Source: Burkholderia sp. Bp9142 (GTDB taxonomy: Bacteria > Pseudomonadota > Gammaproteobacteria > Burkholderiales > Burkholderiaceae). Taken from it: a DNA stretch of 41,382 nt. Of the stretch, positions 34,704 to 41,382 are shown piece by piece. The notes beneath the pieces were generated by a model that was given only the letters and a program-made list of their open reading frames with translations, was not told where the DNA came from and made no database searches. The DNA lies in NCBI RefSeq assembly GCF_003853415.1, contig NZ_QTPP01000058.1, forward strand, positions 1 through 41,382, in the 5' to 3' direction. Position 1 is the stretch's first letter. Each line of letters starts with the position of its first letter. A program made the translations under genes and the position numbers.

Positions 34704-35647
34704 TTGCGTCGCAACAGGCTAGCTCGCTTGCACTGGCTGGCATCGCATTCAGTCTGCCAGATCGAACTGTGGATGCGCATCGTTGGGCGGAGCGCTGTGG
34801 TCAGCCGTCGACGCGTGCGCGTGCACTGATCGAAAATGGCGTAACGCAGTTCCACGATGCGGCTGGCGAATCACCCGTGACGCTCGCCGTTGATGCTATA
34901 TCGTCTCTGCTACGCGACACCGGAGTAGCGCCTGAAACGATCGATGTGTTCGTGTACACACACACGATTCAGACCAGCGTTATCGCACCACCAGCAAGTA
35001 CCGCCCAACAGATTCAGTCCCAAACAGATCTGAACCGTGCGCTGGCATTTTCAGTCACGCAGCAGCACTGCGTCTCGCCAATGGCCGCGATCCGTGTATT
35101 GCAGACGCTCGCCCTGCGACGGCCCTCCATCCGGCGCGCGATTGTGGTCTGCGCCGATGTGATCGGCTCCCACTGCGACCGACTGCGAGCAATCCAGGAT
35201 CTTGCCCTCCATAGCGACGGTGCCTGTGCGCTATTGCTCGAACGAGACGGTCATCGAAACGCCATTGCGGGCCTGCACGTGTATACAGACGGACGATCCT
35301 TCCGCGGCACCGACGAGGATCTGCAGCCGGTTCCCGACGACCGGTACTACTGGTCTGCATTCACGACCATGCGGGCCGCCATTCAACAGGCAGGCATCAC
35401 GACACGCGAGATTACGCACGTACTGCCTCATCACGCCAATCTTCCGGGCTGGTTCAGGCTGATGACAATGCTTTCCATTCCTCGTGAGCGACTTTTCACG
35501 GCGAACTTCGCGCCAATCGGTCACGTCTTTGGCGCGGATCCATTCATTAACTTCCAGACATGTTCGAACCGGGAACCGGGCGGCTGGTCGCTGCTGTTTT
35601 CGTGCGGCCTCGCCGGCTGCTTCGGTGCCATGGTGGTCCGTCACTGA
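34700..35647 (+). CDS. KASIII-like acyltransferase/condensing enzyme (KS2)
   Basis: A 315-residue FabH-fold protein with the nucleophile C124 in SVTQQHCVSPMAAI and the histidine H244 in LPHHAN. The Asn of the FabH triad is replaced: the motif reads IGHVFGADPFINF, with H275 and D280. Such Cys-His-(not Asn) triads occur in KASIII-like acyltransferases of the CerJ/ChlB3 kind and in PqsC. It may therefore either condense or move an acyl group to oxygen or nitrogen. Its ATG overlaps the KS1 stop. A heterodimer with KS1 is the leading hypothesis. Confidence 0.87.
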   Translation: MIASQQASSLALAGIAFSLPDRTVDAHRWAERCGQPSTRARALIENGVTQFHDAAGESPVTLAVDAISSLLRDTGVAPETIDVFVYTHTIQTSVIAPPASTAQQIQSQTDLNRALAFSVTQQHCVSPMAAIRVLQTLALRRPSIRRAIVVCADVIGSHCDRLRAIQDLALHSDGACALLLERDGHRNAIAGLHVYTDGRSFRGTDEDLQPVPDDRYYWSAFTTMRAAIQQAGITTREITHVLPHHANLPGWFRLMTMLSIPRERLFTANFAPIGHVFGADPFINFQTCSNREPGGWSLLFSCGLAGCFGAMVVRH

Positions 35648-35697
35648 TCACCTGAACGATTTCCTTTCAACGCTCGACATTCGATCCGGATACCATC

Positions 35698-37317
35698 ATG
35701 AGAAACGTCCTCGACCTCGTGCAAACCGCCGCAAACCGCACACCTGACGCGGAAGCTCTCGTCTGCGGTTCCGCCCGAGTAACCTATCAGGACCTGGTTC
35801 ACCGCGCGCGAGGCATGGGCAATGCGCTCGACGCGCTTGGATTCGCGGCCGGCGCACGCATTGCGATCTATCTGGACAAACGTGTCGAAACCGTCGTGTC
35901 GATGCTTGGTGCAGCTGCTGCGCAATGCGTGTTCGTTCCGATCAATCCGCTCCTCAAACCCCAGCAGGTCGCTCACATCCTGCTCGACTCCGGTGCCGAA
36001 TGCCTGATTACCAGCGCGCTGCGCGCGCGGGTCCTTGACGAACATGGTCTCACCGGCGTTTCCAACACCATCATCGTGGACGATGCCGGCTCCGCAAGCC
36101 GACATCTCCGAACAACAACGCACGTTCAAAGCTGGCCCGAGTCCGCAAGCGGAAATCGCACGGAGCGCGATAGTGAAAATCCACCACAATCACCGGCGCC
36201 GGCCAATGTCGATACGGATCTGGCCGCCATTCTCTACACATCAGGCTCGACTGGATTGCCGAAAGGCGTGATGTTGAGCCACCGCAACCTGCTCGAGGGC
36301 GCCTGGAGCGTTGCCCATTATCTGAGCCACGTCTCATCGGATCGAATCCTCGCCGCTCTGCCGCTCAGTTTCGATGCGGGCCTGAGTCAGCTCACTTCCA
36401 CCTGGGCCGCTGGGGCTACTGCCGTGCTCATCAACTATCTTGCACCGCAAGACGTCATCGATGCCTGCGCGAGCGAACGTATTACAGCATTCACGGGCGT
36501 GCCGCCATTATGGATGCACCTGGTCCGTGCGGCTTGGCCCGAGCCGGCACACCGGACATTGCGCTACTTCGCGAACACTGGCGGCAAGCTGCCGACGCCC
36601 GTCTTGCAGCAACTCCGGGCATTGTTTCCGCAGGCCAAACCCTATTTGATGTATGGCCTGACCGAGGCATTTCGTTCAACTTTTCTCGATCCCGCAGAGG
36701 TGGGCCACCGCCCCGATTCAATCGGAAAAGCCGTCCCTAATGCCCGGATTCTGGTCGTGCGCGATGACGGCTCGCCTTGCGGACCCGACGAAACCGGAGA
36801 ACTGGTCCATATCGGAGCCTGCGTCACGCTCGGTTATTGGAACGACGCGACGCGCACAGCCCAGCGCTATCGACCTTCGCCCGAACTGAAGCCGGGCGGC
36901 GCGCCACGAGATCGTGCGGTCTGGTCAGGCGACCTAGTACGGAGAGATGCAGAAGGATTCCTGTACTTCGTCGCGCGCAACGACGCGCAAATCAAGAGCT
37001 CCGGTTATCGCATCAGCCCTGAAGAGATCGAAGAAGTCGTTCATGACAGTGGCCTTGTCACGGAAGCGGTTGCCTTCGGCATCGCTGACGATGAACTTGG
37101 CGAAGCGATCGTCTTGTTGGTCGTGCCGGCCGCCACGGGCTTCGACGCTCAAACGCTTCAGGTCTGGTGTGTGGAGCATCTGCCGCGCTACATGGTGCCG
37201 CATCGCATCGTGGTTCGCGAGACGGTTCCACGCAACCCTAACGGGAAATTCGATCGGGCCGCATTGCGCGCCGCCTTCTCGAGCCCTGACGCCACCGCCG
37301 AAGTGGGGCAATCATGA
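35698..37317 (+). CDS. AMP-forming acyl ligase, similar to exosortase-A-associated ligases
   Basis: A 539-residue ANL-superfamily ligase. The P-loop is YTSGSTGLPKGV (residues 180-191), followed by YGLTEAF (A5), the hinge region SSGYRISPEEIEE (A8) and the catalytic K517 in NPNGKFDR (A10). It adenylates a carboxylic acid and should load it onto the ACP or CoA. The overall pattern resembles the acyl-CoA ligases of exosortase-A loci (TIGR03098 type), which occur together with the decarboxylase type that follows. The ATG of that decarboxylase overlaps this stop codon. Substrate cannot be read out reliably; an amino acid or short acid is likely. Confidence 0.9.
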   Translation: MRNVLDLVQTAANRTPDAEALVCGSARVTYQDLVHRARGMGNALDALGFAAGARIAIYLDKRVETVVSMLGAAAAQCVFVPINPLLKPQQVAHILLDSGAECLITSALRARVLDEHGLTGVSNTIIVDDAGSASRHLRTTTHVQSWPESASGNRTERDSENPPQSPAPANVDTDLAAILYTSGSTGLPKGVMLSHRNLLEGAWSVAHYLSHVSSDRILAALPLSFDAGLSQLTSTWAAGATAVLINYLAPQDVIDACASERITAFTGVPPLWMHLVRAAWPEPAHRTLRYFANTGGKLPTPVLQQLRALFPQAKPYLMYGLTEAFRSTFLDPAEVGHRPDSIGKAVPNARILVVRDDGSPCGPDETGELVHIGACVTLGYWNDATRTAQRYRPSPELKPGGAPRDRAVWSGDLVRRDAEGFLYFVARNDAQIKSSGYRISPEEIEEVVHDSGLVTEAVAFGIADDELGEAIVLLVVPAATGFDAQTLQVWCVEHLPRYMVPHRIVVRETVPRNPNGKFDRAALRAAFSSPDATAEVGQS

Positions 37318-38522
37318 ACGGACTGTTTGGCGAGCGCGACGGCGTCCTCACCGTCGGCGGCGTCGAGATCACTCGTCTGGCCGATCGCGCAGGGCGCACA
37401 CCGTTCTTCGCCTATGATCGCGCAACGCTCGACGAGCGAGTATGCACGCTGCGCGATACGCTGCCAGCCGGTATCGACCTACATTACTCGATCAAGGCCA
37501 ACCCGATGGCCGCAGTCGTTCATCATCTCGCGCCACAAATGGACGGGTTCGACGTGGCATCGGCCAACGAGATGGCACTTGCGCTAAATGCGGGCATGCC
37601 CGCAGAACTGATTGGCTTCGCCGGCCCAGGCAAGAGCCGCGACGAATTGCGTCGCGCCGTCGCGAGCGGTGTCAACATTCACCTCGAATCGGTCACCCAG
37701 TTGCACCTAGTGACAGCACTCGGCTGGGAGCTGGGTGTGCAACCGAAGGTCGCCATACGAGTCAACCCGGACTTTCACGTCGATCACAGCGGCATGCGCA
37801 TGGGTGGCGGGGCCACCCCTTTTGGGCTCGATGCGGAACAGGTGCCCGAGCTACTGCGCGAGCTCGATGCTAGAGAAGTGACGTTGGCCGGTTTTCACAT
37901 TTTTTGGGGATCCCAGTGTCTGCACGCCCCGACCGTCATCGAGGCTCAACGGAAAAGCGCAGATCTCGTCGTGAGATTGGCCGCTGGCCTGTCGCCCGCT
38001 CCGCAATACGTGAACTTCGGAGGCGGTTTCGGCATCCCCTATTTCGCAGGGGAAACACCACTTGACCTCGCCGCGGTCGCCGATGCCATGCACGATTGGC
38101 TCGGCGTATTCCGCGATCGTTTGCCGGACACACGCACGGCCCTGGAACTTGGACGATACCTGGTCGGGGAAGCCGGCATCTATGTGTGCCGCGTCATCGA
38201 TCGCAAGGTATCCCGAGACCGAACGTTCCTGATCACCGATGGCGGCCTGCACCACCACCTGGCTGCATCCGGGAACTTCGGGCAGATCCTGCGCCGCAAT
38301 TTTCCGGTCGCGATCGGGAATCGCCAGACACAAACCCCTACGGAGCGTTGCCACATCGTCGGATGCCTGTGCACGCCGCTCGACCGGATCGCCGATGACG
38401 TGCTCCTTCCCGAGGCTCGCATTGGGGACTTTGTGGTCGTCTTCCAATCGGGTGCGTATGGACGCACAGCTAGCCCTGGAGACTTTCTCGGCCACCCGAA
38501 TGCGATCGAGATGCTCGTCTGA
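37314..38522 (+). CDS. Fold-III PLP-dependent decarboxylase, exosortase-A-associated type
   Basis: A 402-residue member of the DapDC/ornithine decarboxylase-like family. PLP lysine K61 is in HYSIKANP, the phosphate-binding loop is GGGFGIPY, ELGRYLVGEAG is conserved, and the active-site cysteine is C353 in CTPLD. The blocks ITDGGLHHHLAASGNFGQ and VVVFQSGAYGRTASP fit the TIGR03099 subfamily, known from exosortase-A loci where its substrate is unknown. Here it would decarboxylate an amino acid, either free or carrier-bound, to make an amine. It overlaps the ligase by ATGA, consistent with a conserved two-gene unit. Confidence 0.92.
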   Translation: MNGLFGERDGVLTVGGVEITRLADRAGRTPFFAYDRATLDERVCTLRDTLPAGIDLHYSIKANPMAAVVHHLAPQMDGFDVASANEMALALNAGMPAELIGFAGPGKSRDELRRAVASGVNIHLESVTQLHLVTALGWELGVQPKVAIRVNPDFHVDHSGMRMGGGATPFGLDAEQVPELLRELDAREVTLAGFHIFWGSQCLHAPTVIEAQRKSADLVVRLAAGLSPAPQYVNFGGGFGIPYFAGETPLDLAAVADAMHDWLGVFRDRLPDTRTALELGRYLVGEAGIYVCRVIDRKVSRDRTFLITDGGLHHHLAASGNFGQILRRNFPVAIGNRQTQTPTERCHIVGCLCTPLDRIADDVLLPEARIGDFVVVFQSGAYGRTASPGDFLGHPNAIEMLV

Positions 38523-38551
38523 TCCACCCTCGTTCTTTGTGGAGGATTGTG

Positions 38552-39661
38552 ATGTTCTCCCCTGATTCCTTCCCGTCGGGGCCGGCCCCGGCGCCGTGGG
38601 CACTGACCGATGATCAACGCAACCTCTATATTGCCAGCCAACGCTTCGCGCGCGACCGACTGGAGCCCTTGCTTACCGGTTCACCCAGCGTAGCAGCATG
38701 GCAAGAAACCGTCAGACTCGCAGCCGCAACGCTTGATCTTGGAGCAATGGTCCTACCCGAGGAACACGGCGGCCTGGGAATCGATCGTCACGGTCTGGCA
38801 CTTGTTGTCGAAGCGCTCGCCGCTGGACCGCTCGAGCGTGCGTTGGAGCTGACACTGACCGCACCCACGCTCATGGTGCTCCGGACGCACAATACACTCG
38901 GTCCAGTTCTGGCTCGGCCTGTTCAGGCGTATTTCGATGGCACAACAGCGATCGCGTTATCCGTACCCGGCATCGACAACGCAACAATATGGCAACTTGG
39001 TCCACTGGGCGGCGCGGCGACCCTCACCATGCGGATAGATGACAAGCGGCACCTCCTCCTCACCGAGCGCTCCCGTGATCAGCGATCTTCGAGATCGACA
39101 GGCATCGCCACGCTCGGCGCCCTCGTGTTGGAGCAATTGCATTCTGACGAGGCCGCGGCCGAAACGCCGCTTGCCGTGATTGCGCGAGCCGGCAGCGATA
39201 GCACTCCTCCCGCGCAAACGTACCTGACGGAAATCGGCCTCTATCTCGCTGCGCTCTTGACGGGCGCCATGCAACATAGCATCCGGTTCGCGTTCGATTA
39301 CGCGGCAACTCGGCAAGCGTTCCGAAAGCCGTTGTCAAACCATCAACTCGTCGCGGCGCGATTATCCGACATGCTGATCGCCGCCCATGGCACCCATCTT
39401 TTTCTGCAAGCTGTCAGTGCAGCCGGCCCGTCGCGGCCGGCCTTGCAGGTCCGTCAGTTACTGCGACACGTCGCGGCCGAATCGGTCAACGTCAGTCGTG
39501 AATTCGTGCAGCTTTGCGGCGGCCACGGCTATGTTGAAGGTCTCCCGCCGGCAGCCCGCTTCCAGAGCAGCCATTGGATTGCACAACTCCTGCTGCGCAT
39601 CGACACGGCGCTCGGCTGGCTCTCGGAACCGCAAATGGCGAATCGGGAGGTCGACGCATGA
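38552..39661 (+). CDS. Degenerate acyl-CoA dehydrogenase-like protein (ACAD-2)
   Basis: A 369-residue ACAD-fold protein from the ATG at 38552, with GGAGG six bases upstream; a TTG at 38537 was rejected. It has a normal N-terminus (VLPEEHGGLGID). It also has the FAD-contacting ATRQAFRKPLSNHQLV and QLCGGHGYVEGLPPAARF motifs. The TEPxxGSD motif is missing (IALSVPGIDNATI) and there is no EGT catalytic Glu (QSSHWIAQLLL). Alone it should not dehydrogenate. Its retained motifs are those ACAD-1 has lost, so the two may form one active site across an interface. Confidence 0.85.
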   Translation: MFSPDSFPSGPAPAPWALTDDQRNLYIASQRFARDRLEPLLTGSPSVAAWQETVRLAAATLDLGAMVLPEEHGGLGIDRHGLALVVEALAAGPLERALELTLTAPTLMVLRTHNTLGPVLARPVQAYFDGTTAIALSVPGIDNATIWQLGPLGGAATLTMRIDDKRHLLLTERSRDQRSSRSTGIATLGALVLEQLHSDEAAAETPLAVIARAGSDSTPPAQTYLTEIGLYLAALLTGAMQHSIRFAFDYAATRQAFRKPLSNHQLVAARLSDMLIAAHGTHLFLQAVSAAGPSRPALQVRQLLRHVAAESVNVSREFVQLCGGHGYVEGLPPAARFQSSHWIAQLLLRIDTALGWLSEPQMANREVDA

Positions 39662-40251
39662 ATGGCTGCGCCCCTACGGATCGCACGCTCCAGTCCTCGA
39701 TGGACAACACTGCATCGCACGCAACCTCCTCCACGTGCTGGTTGCGCGAACCAGGGCCGAATGACATCGACGACATCGTCGCCTGGCTCGCCCAGCCGAC
39801 CATCAGTCGGTGGTTCGACTTCGGGCTCGGCCGCCAAGCCCTGCCCGCCTTGGCGGTGCAAGCGATGGTCCATAGCAGACAGCATCGAATACGCGTATTC
39901 GGTTCGGCCGGCTATACCGTGCCGAGCGGTGTGGTCGCCATCAGTGATGTCACGCACCGCTTCGCGACGGGCTCATTCTGGATCCTTCGCGATCGGTTGC
40001 GGCCAATCTGCGTCAATATGGCCTACAACGCCGCGGCATACCTCCTTCAGGAAGCATTCGTCCGTGATCACCTGCGGTGCATCACTGCATGGGCTGTCGA
40101 CGGCAATGTTCCGTCGCAACGTCTGCTCGCGCGCTTGGGTTTTCGTCTGATCGGACTGCAACGAGACTGTCATCCCGTCGATGGCACGCGCGTCGGGCGG
40201 CTTCTTTATGACCTGCTGCCCGCGGACCTCGCGCTACCGCGCACACCATGA
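39658..40251 (+). CDS. GNAT-family N-acetyltransferase
   Basis: A 197-residue GNAT protein of the RimJ/L-like type: WLREPGPNDIDDIVAWL at the start, a central SGVVAISDV strand, and the acetyl-CoA-binding and last helix region VNMAYNAAAYLLQEAFVRDHLRCITAWAVDGNVPSQRLLARLGF (in outline). It should transfer an acyl group from CoA or a carrier to an amine, a natural partner for an amine-producing decarboxylase. It overlaps ACAD-2 and KS3 on both sides by ATGA. Confidence 0.85.
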   Translation: MNGCAPTDRTLQSSMDNTASHATSSTCWLREPGPNDIDDIVAWLAQPTISRWFDFGLGRQALPALAVQAMVHSRQHRIRVFGSAGYTVPSGVVAISDVTHRFATGSFWILRDRLRPICVNMAYNAAAYLLQEAFVRDHLRCITAWAVDGNVPSQRLLARLGFRLIGLQRDCHPVDGTRVGRLLYDLLPADLALPRTP

Positions 40252-41288
40252 ATGCCCCCGTGATCACAGCGCTTGCAAGCTATGTGCCGCGCACAGTCGC
40301 TGTTTATCGTGATTGCGGAATCGAGCCGACGCATGATGCTCCGATACGGTCCGGTTGGCACGCTTGGGTCGCGTCGTGGCAAGCGGATTACGCTCCCCAC
40401 CCCACAAAGAAAGCGTCTGTAACCAGAAGCGCTGCAGTTAACGCAGCAGCGGACGAAATTCGTTGTGTGCCGGTTGAGCGCGATACCGATCTATCCGGAC
40501 TCGCCGCGAAAGTGGCACAGCTAATATGTGCGGCGCGGCCCGCCGATGCAGCGCCGATCGACATTGCCATGCTCTGCCACAGTAGCCTCAACGAGCACGT
40601 ATCCACAACGACTGCTGGACGCTTGCGCGCAGTAATCGGCGCGCCGTGCTTCCCGTTCGCCGTCTCCCAACAGCAGGGAGCCTCCACGTTCACTGCGCTG
40701 CAGTTGGCCAGCGATCTGCTGATTGCGGAGCCCGAAATCCACACCATCTTGATCGTCGCTGCAGAAAAGTGGTGTTCGCCGTTTTCGCGATGGACCGACC
40801 AGGGAATCGTGCAGGGCGATGCAGCCGGCGCCATCCTGGTGGAGCGTTCCGGACCTGCATCTTGCGGACTGGTGGTGATCGACGCTCGCGCCAACCGCCT
40901 CCACCGGCTCACGACATCCGCCCCGCTCTCAAACCAAGCTATCCGCACAGATTGGGTTCGGGCTCTGCGATCGACGATCGACGCAATACTGCTCCGACAC
41001 GCGCTTCAACCGAACGACGTTGGCACCGTCGTAGGAGCAGGAATAGATCCGCAACTTGATGAAGCAATTTGCCGACATCTCGGTCGCAGTCTCATTGAAT
41101 TTTCCGACCGCCGTCGCGCCTATCTAGGCGCAGCCGAACCTATCGTGCAGCTCGCCAATGTATTCGAATCTCACGACCTGCCAGTGTGCGAGCGAATCCT
41201 GACGTGGGGCATCGGCCTAGGCGGCTTCGTCGGTTGCGCATTGTTCGAATCACATGGCAGGCCGCTCGTATATCTCAACCCGCCATGA
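40248..41288 (+). CDS. KASIII-like protein lacking all catalytic residues (KS3)
   Basis: A 346-residue FabH-fold protein: ALASYVPRTV start, PFAVSQQQGASTFTALQLA helix, LIVAAEKW and GDAAGAILVE. Gly144 replaces the nucleophile Cys (QQQGAS), GAGIDPQLDEA replaces the histidine motif, and YLGAAEPIVQLANV replaces the GN motif. It is thus a second inactive subunit, related to KS1 by the shared QxQGxS motif and the same position in front of another KASIII gene. Its stop codon overlaps the next ATG as ATGA. A structural or substrate-selecting role in a heterodimer is inferred. Confidence 0.85.
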   Translation: MNAPVITALASYVPRTVAVYRDCGIEPTHDAPIRSGWHAWVASWQADYAPHPTKKASVTRSAAVNAAADEIRCVPVERDTDLSGLAAKVAQLICAARPADAAPIDIAMLCHSSLNEHVSTTTAGRLRAVIGAPCFPFAVSQQQGASTFTALQLASDLLIAEPEIHTILIVAAEKWCSPFSRWTDQGIVQGDAAGAILVERSGPASCGLVVIDARANRLHRLTTSAPLSNQAIRTDWVRALRSTIDAILLRHALQPNDVGTVVGAGIDPQLDEAICRHLGRSLIEFSDRRRAYLGAAEPIVQLANVFESHDLPVCERILTWGIGLGGFVGCALFESHGRPLVYLNPP

Positions 41289-41382
41289 GCGTATCCATCG
41301 GGATTGTCCATACCGCTTACTACCTGCCTGAGCCGGTCGATGACGTTCGCAGCTGGGGCCAACGAACGAAACAGTCCGCCGA
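41285..41382 (+). CDS. KASIII-like protein (KS4), 5' part only
   Basis: The first 32 residues of a protein starting MSVSIGIVHTAYYLPEP, the typical first strand and YLP motif of KASIII proteins. The ATG overlaps the KS3 stop codon. The gene runs off the right edge, so its catalytic residues cannot be checked. By analogy with the KS1/KS2 pair it should be the active partner of KS3. Confidence 0.75.
   Translation, partial: MSVSIGIVHTAYYLPEPVDDVRSWGQRTKQSA

Noticed and set aside
32112..37317. Prolyl-carrier oxidation trio as in pyrrole biosynthesis (PltE/PltL/PltF-like)
   Set aside because: The ligase looks more like the exosortase-A-associated type, and the dehydrogenase appears to need a partner, so proline was not called as the substrate; it remains possible.
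33666..41288. KS1 and KS3 as ordinary FabH condensing enzymes
   Set aside because: Both lack the nucleophile Cys, the His and the Asn motif, so no catalytic assignment was made.
1..41382. Many long ORFs on the strand opposite to the genes listed
   Set aside because: They overlap genes with clear family motifs, lack recognisable domains and are Arg/Pro/Ala/Ser-rich, as expected of shadow frames in GC-rich DNA.

Overview
The window looks like a Burkholderia-type betaproteobacterial replicon. It is GC-rich with AT-rich regulatory islands, carries a Burkholderia-style trimeric porin, and has a complete VirB/VirD4 (MPF-T-like) conjugation system. No integrase, replication initiator, insertion sequence, tRNA, rRNA or CRISPR array was seen, so plasmid and integrative element cannot be told apart from this stretch. 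All functional calls rest on reading translated sequence, motifs and gene order; no database search was run.

Region 1 (about 1-20.7 kb, almost all minus strand) is the conjugation module. From high to low coordinates it holds a hypothetical gene, an AlpA-like regulator, a small helical protein and a terminator. A ParA/VirC1-like ATPase with an abnormal P-loop follows, then a TrbM/KikA-like protein and VirB1, B2, B3, B4, B6, B5, B7, B8, B9, B10 and B11. VirD4 is split into two overlapping ORFs. The module ends with a Toprim primase, an LPD7-type protein, a MobC/TraJ-like relaxosome protein and a MOBP-type relaxase. Most neighbours overlap by ATGA, so this is one or two long translationally coupled operons.

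Region 2 (20.8-31.9 kb) is an amide uptake and hydrolysis locus. A minus-strand operon encodes LivH, LivM, LivG, LivF, a periplasmic binding protein, an amidase-signature hydrolase, an AA_synth (DUF1185) protein and a porin. Divergent from it lie a 79-residue XRE repressor and a second, paralogous amidase. Two near-identical AT-rich palindromes exactly 40 bp apart, plus a 26-bp hairpin at the repressor start codon, lie in the divergent promoter. A GntR/FCD regulator closes the region.

Region 3 (32.1 kb to the window end, plus strand) is a biosynthetic operon that I do not recognise as any described pathway and that continues past the window. It encodes an acyl-CoA dehydrogenase-like protein, a stand-alone acyl carrier protein, two KASIII-like proteins, an AMP-forming acyl ligase, a fold-III PLP decarboxylase, a second acyl-CoA dehydrogenase-like protein, a GNAT acetyltransferase and two more KASIII-like proteins. 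The ligase and decarboxylase resemble the pair found in exosortase-A loci, but no exosortase is present.

Two patterns stand out in Region 3. The KASIII genes come as ATGA-coupled pairs, with the first member of each lacking all catalytic residues, as in PqsB/PqsC. The two dehydrogenases have lost complementary motifs, which suggests that they work as a heteromer. The likely logic, which is inference, is that the ligase charges the carrier protein, the dehydrogenase pair oxidises the bound acyl group, the KASIII pairs condense or transfer it onto an amine, and the GNAT acylates an intermediate.
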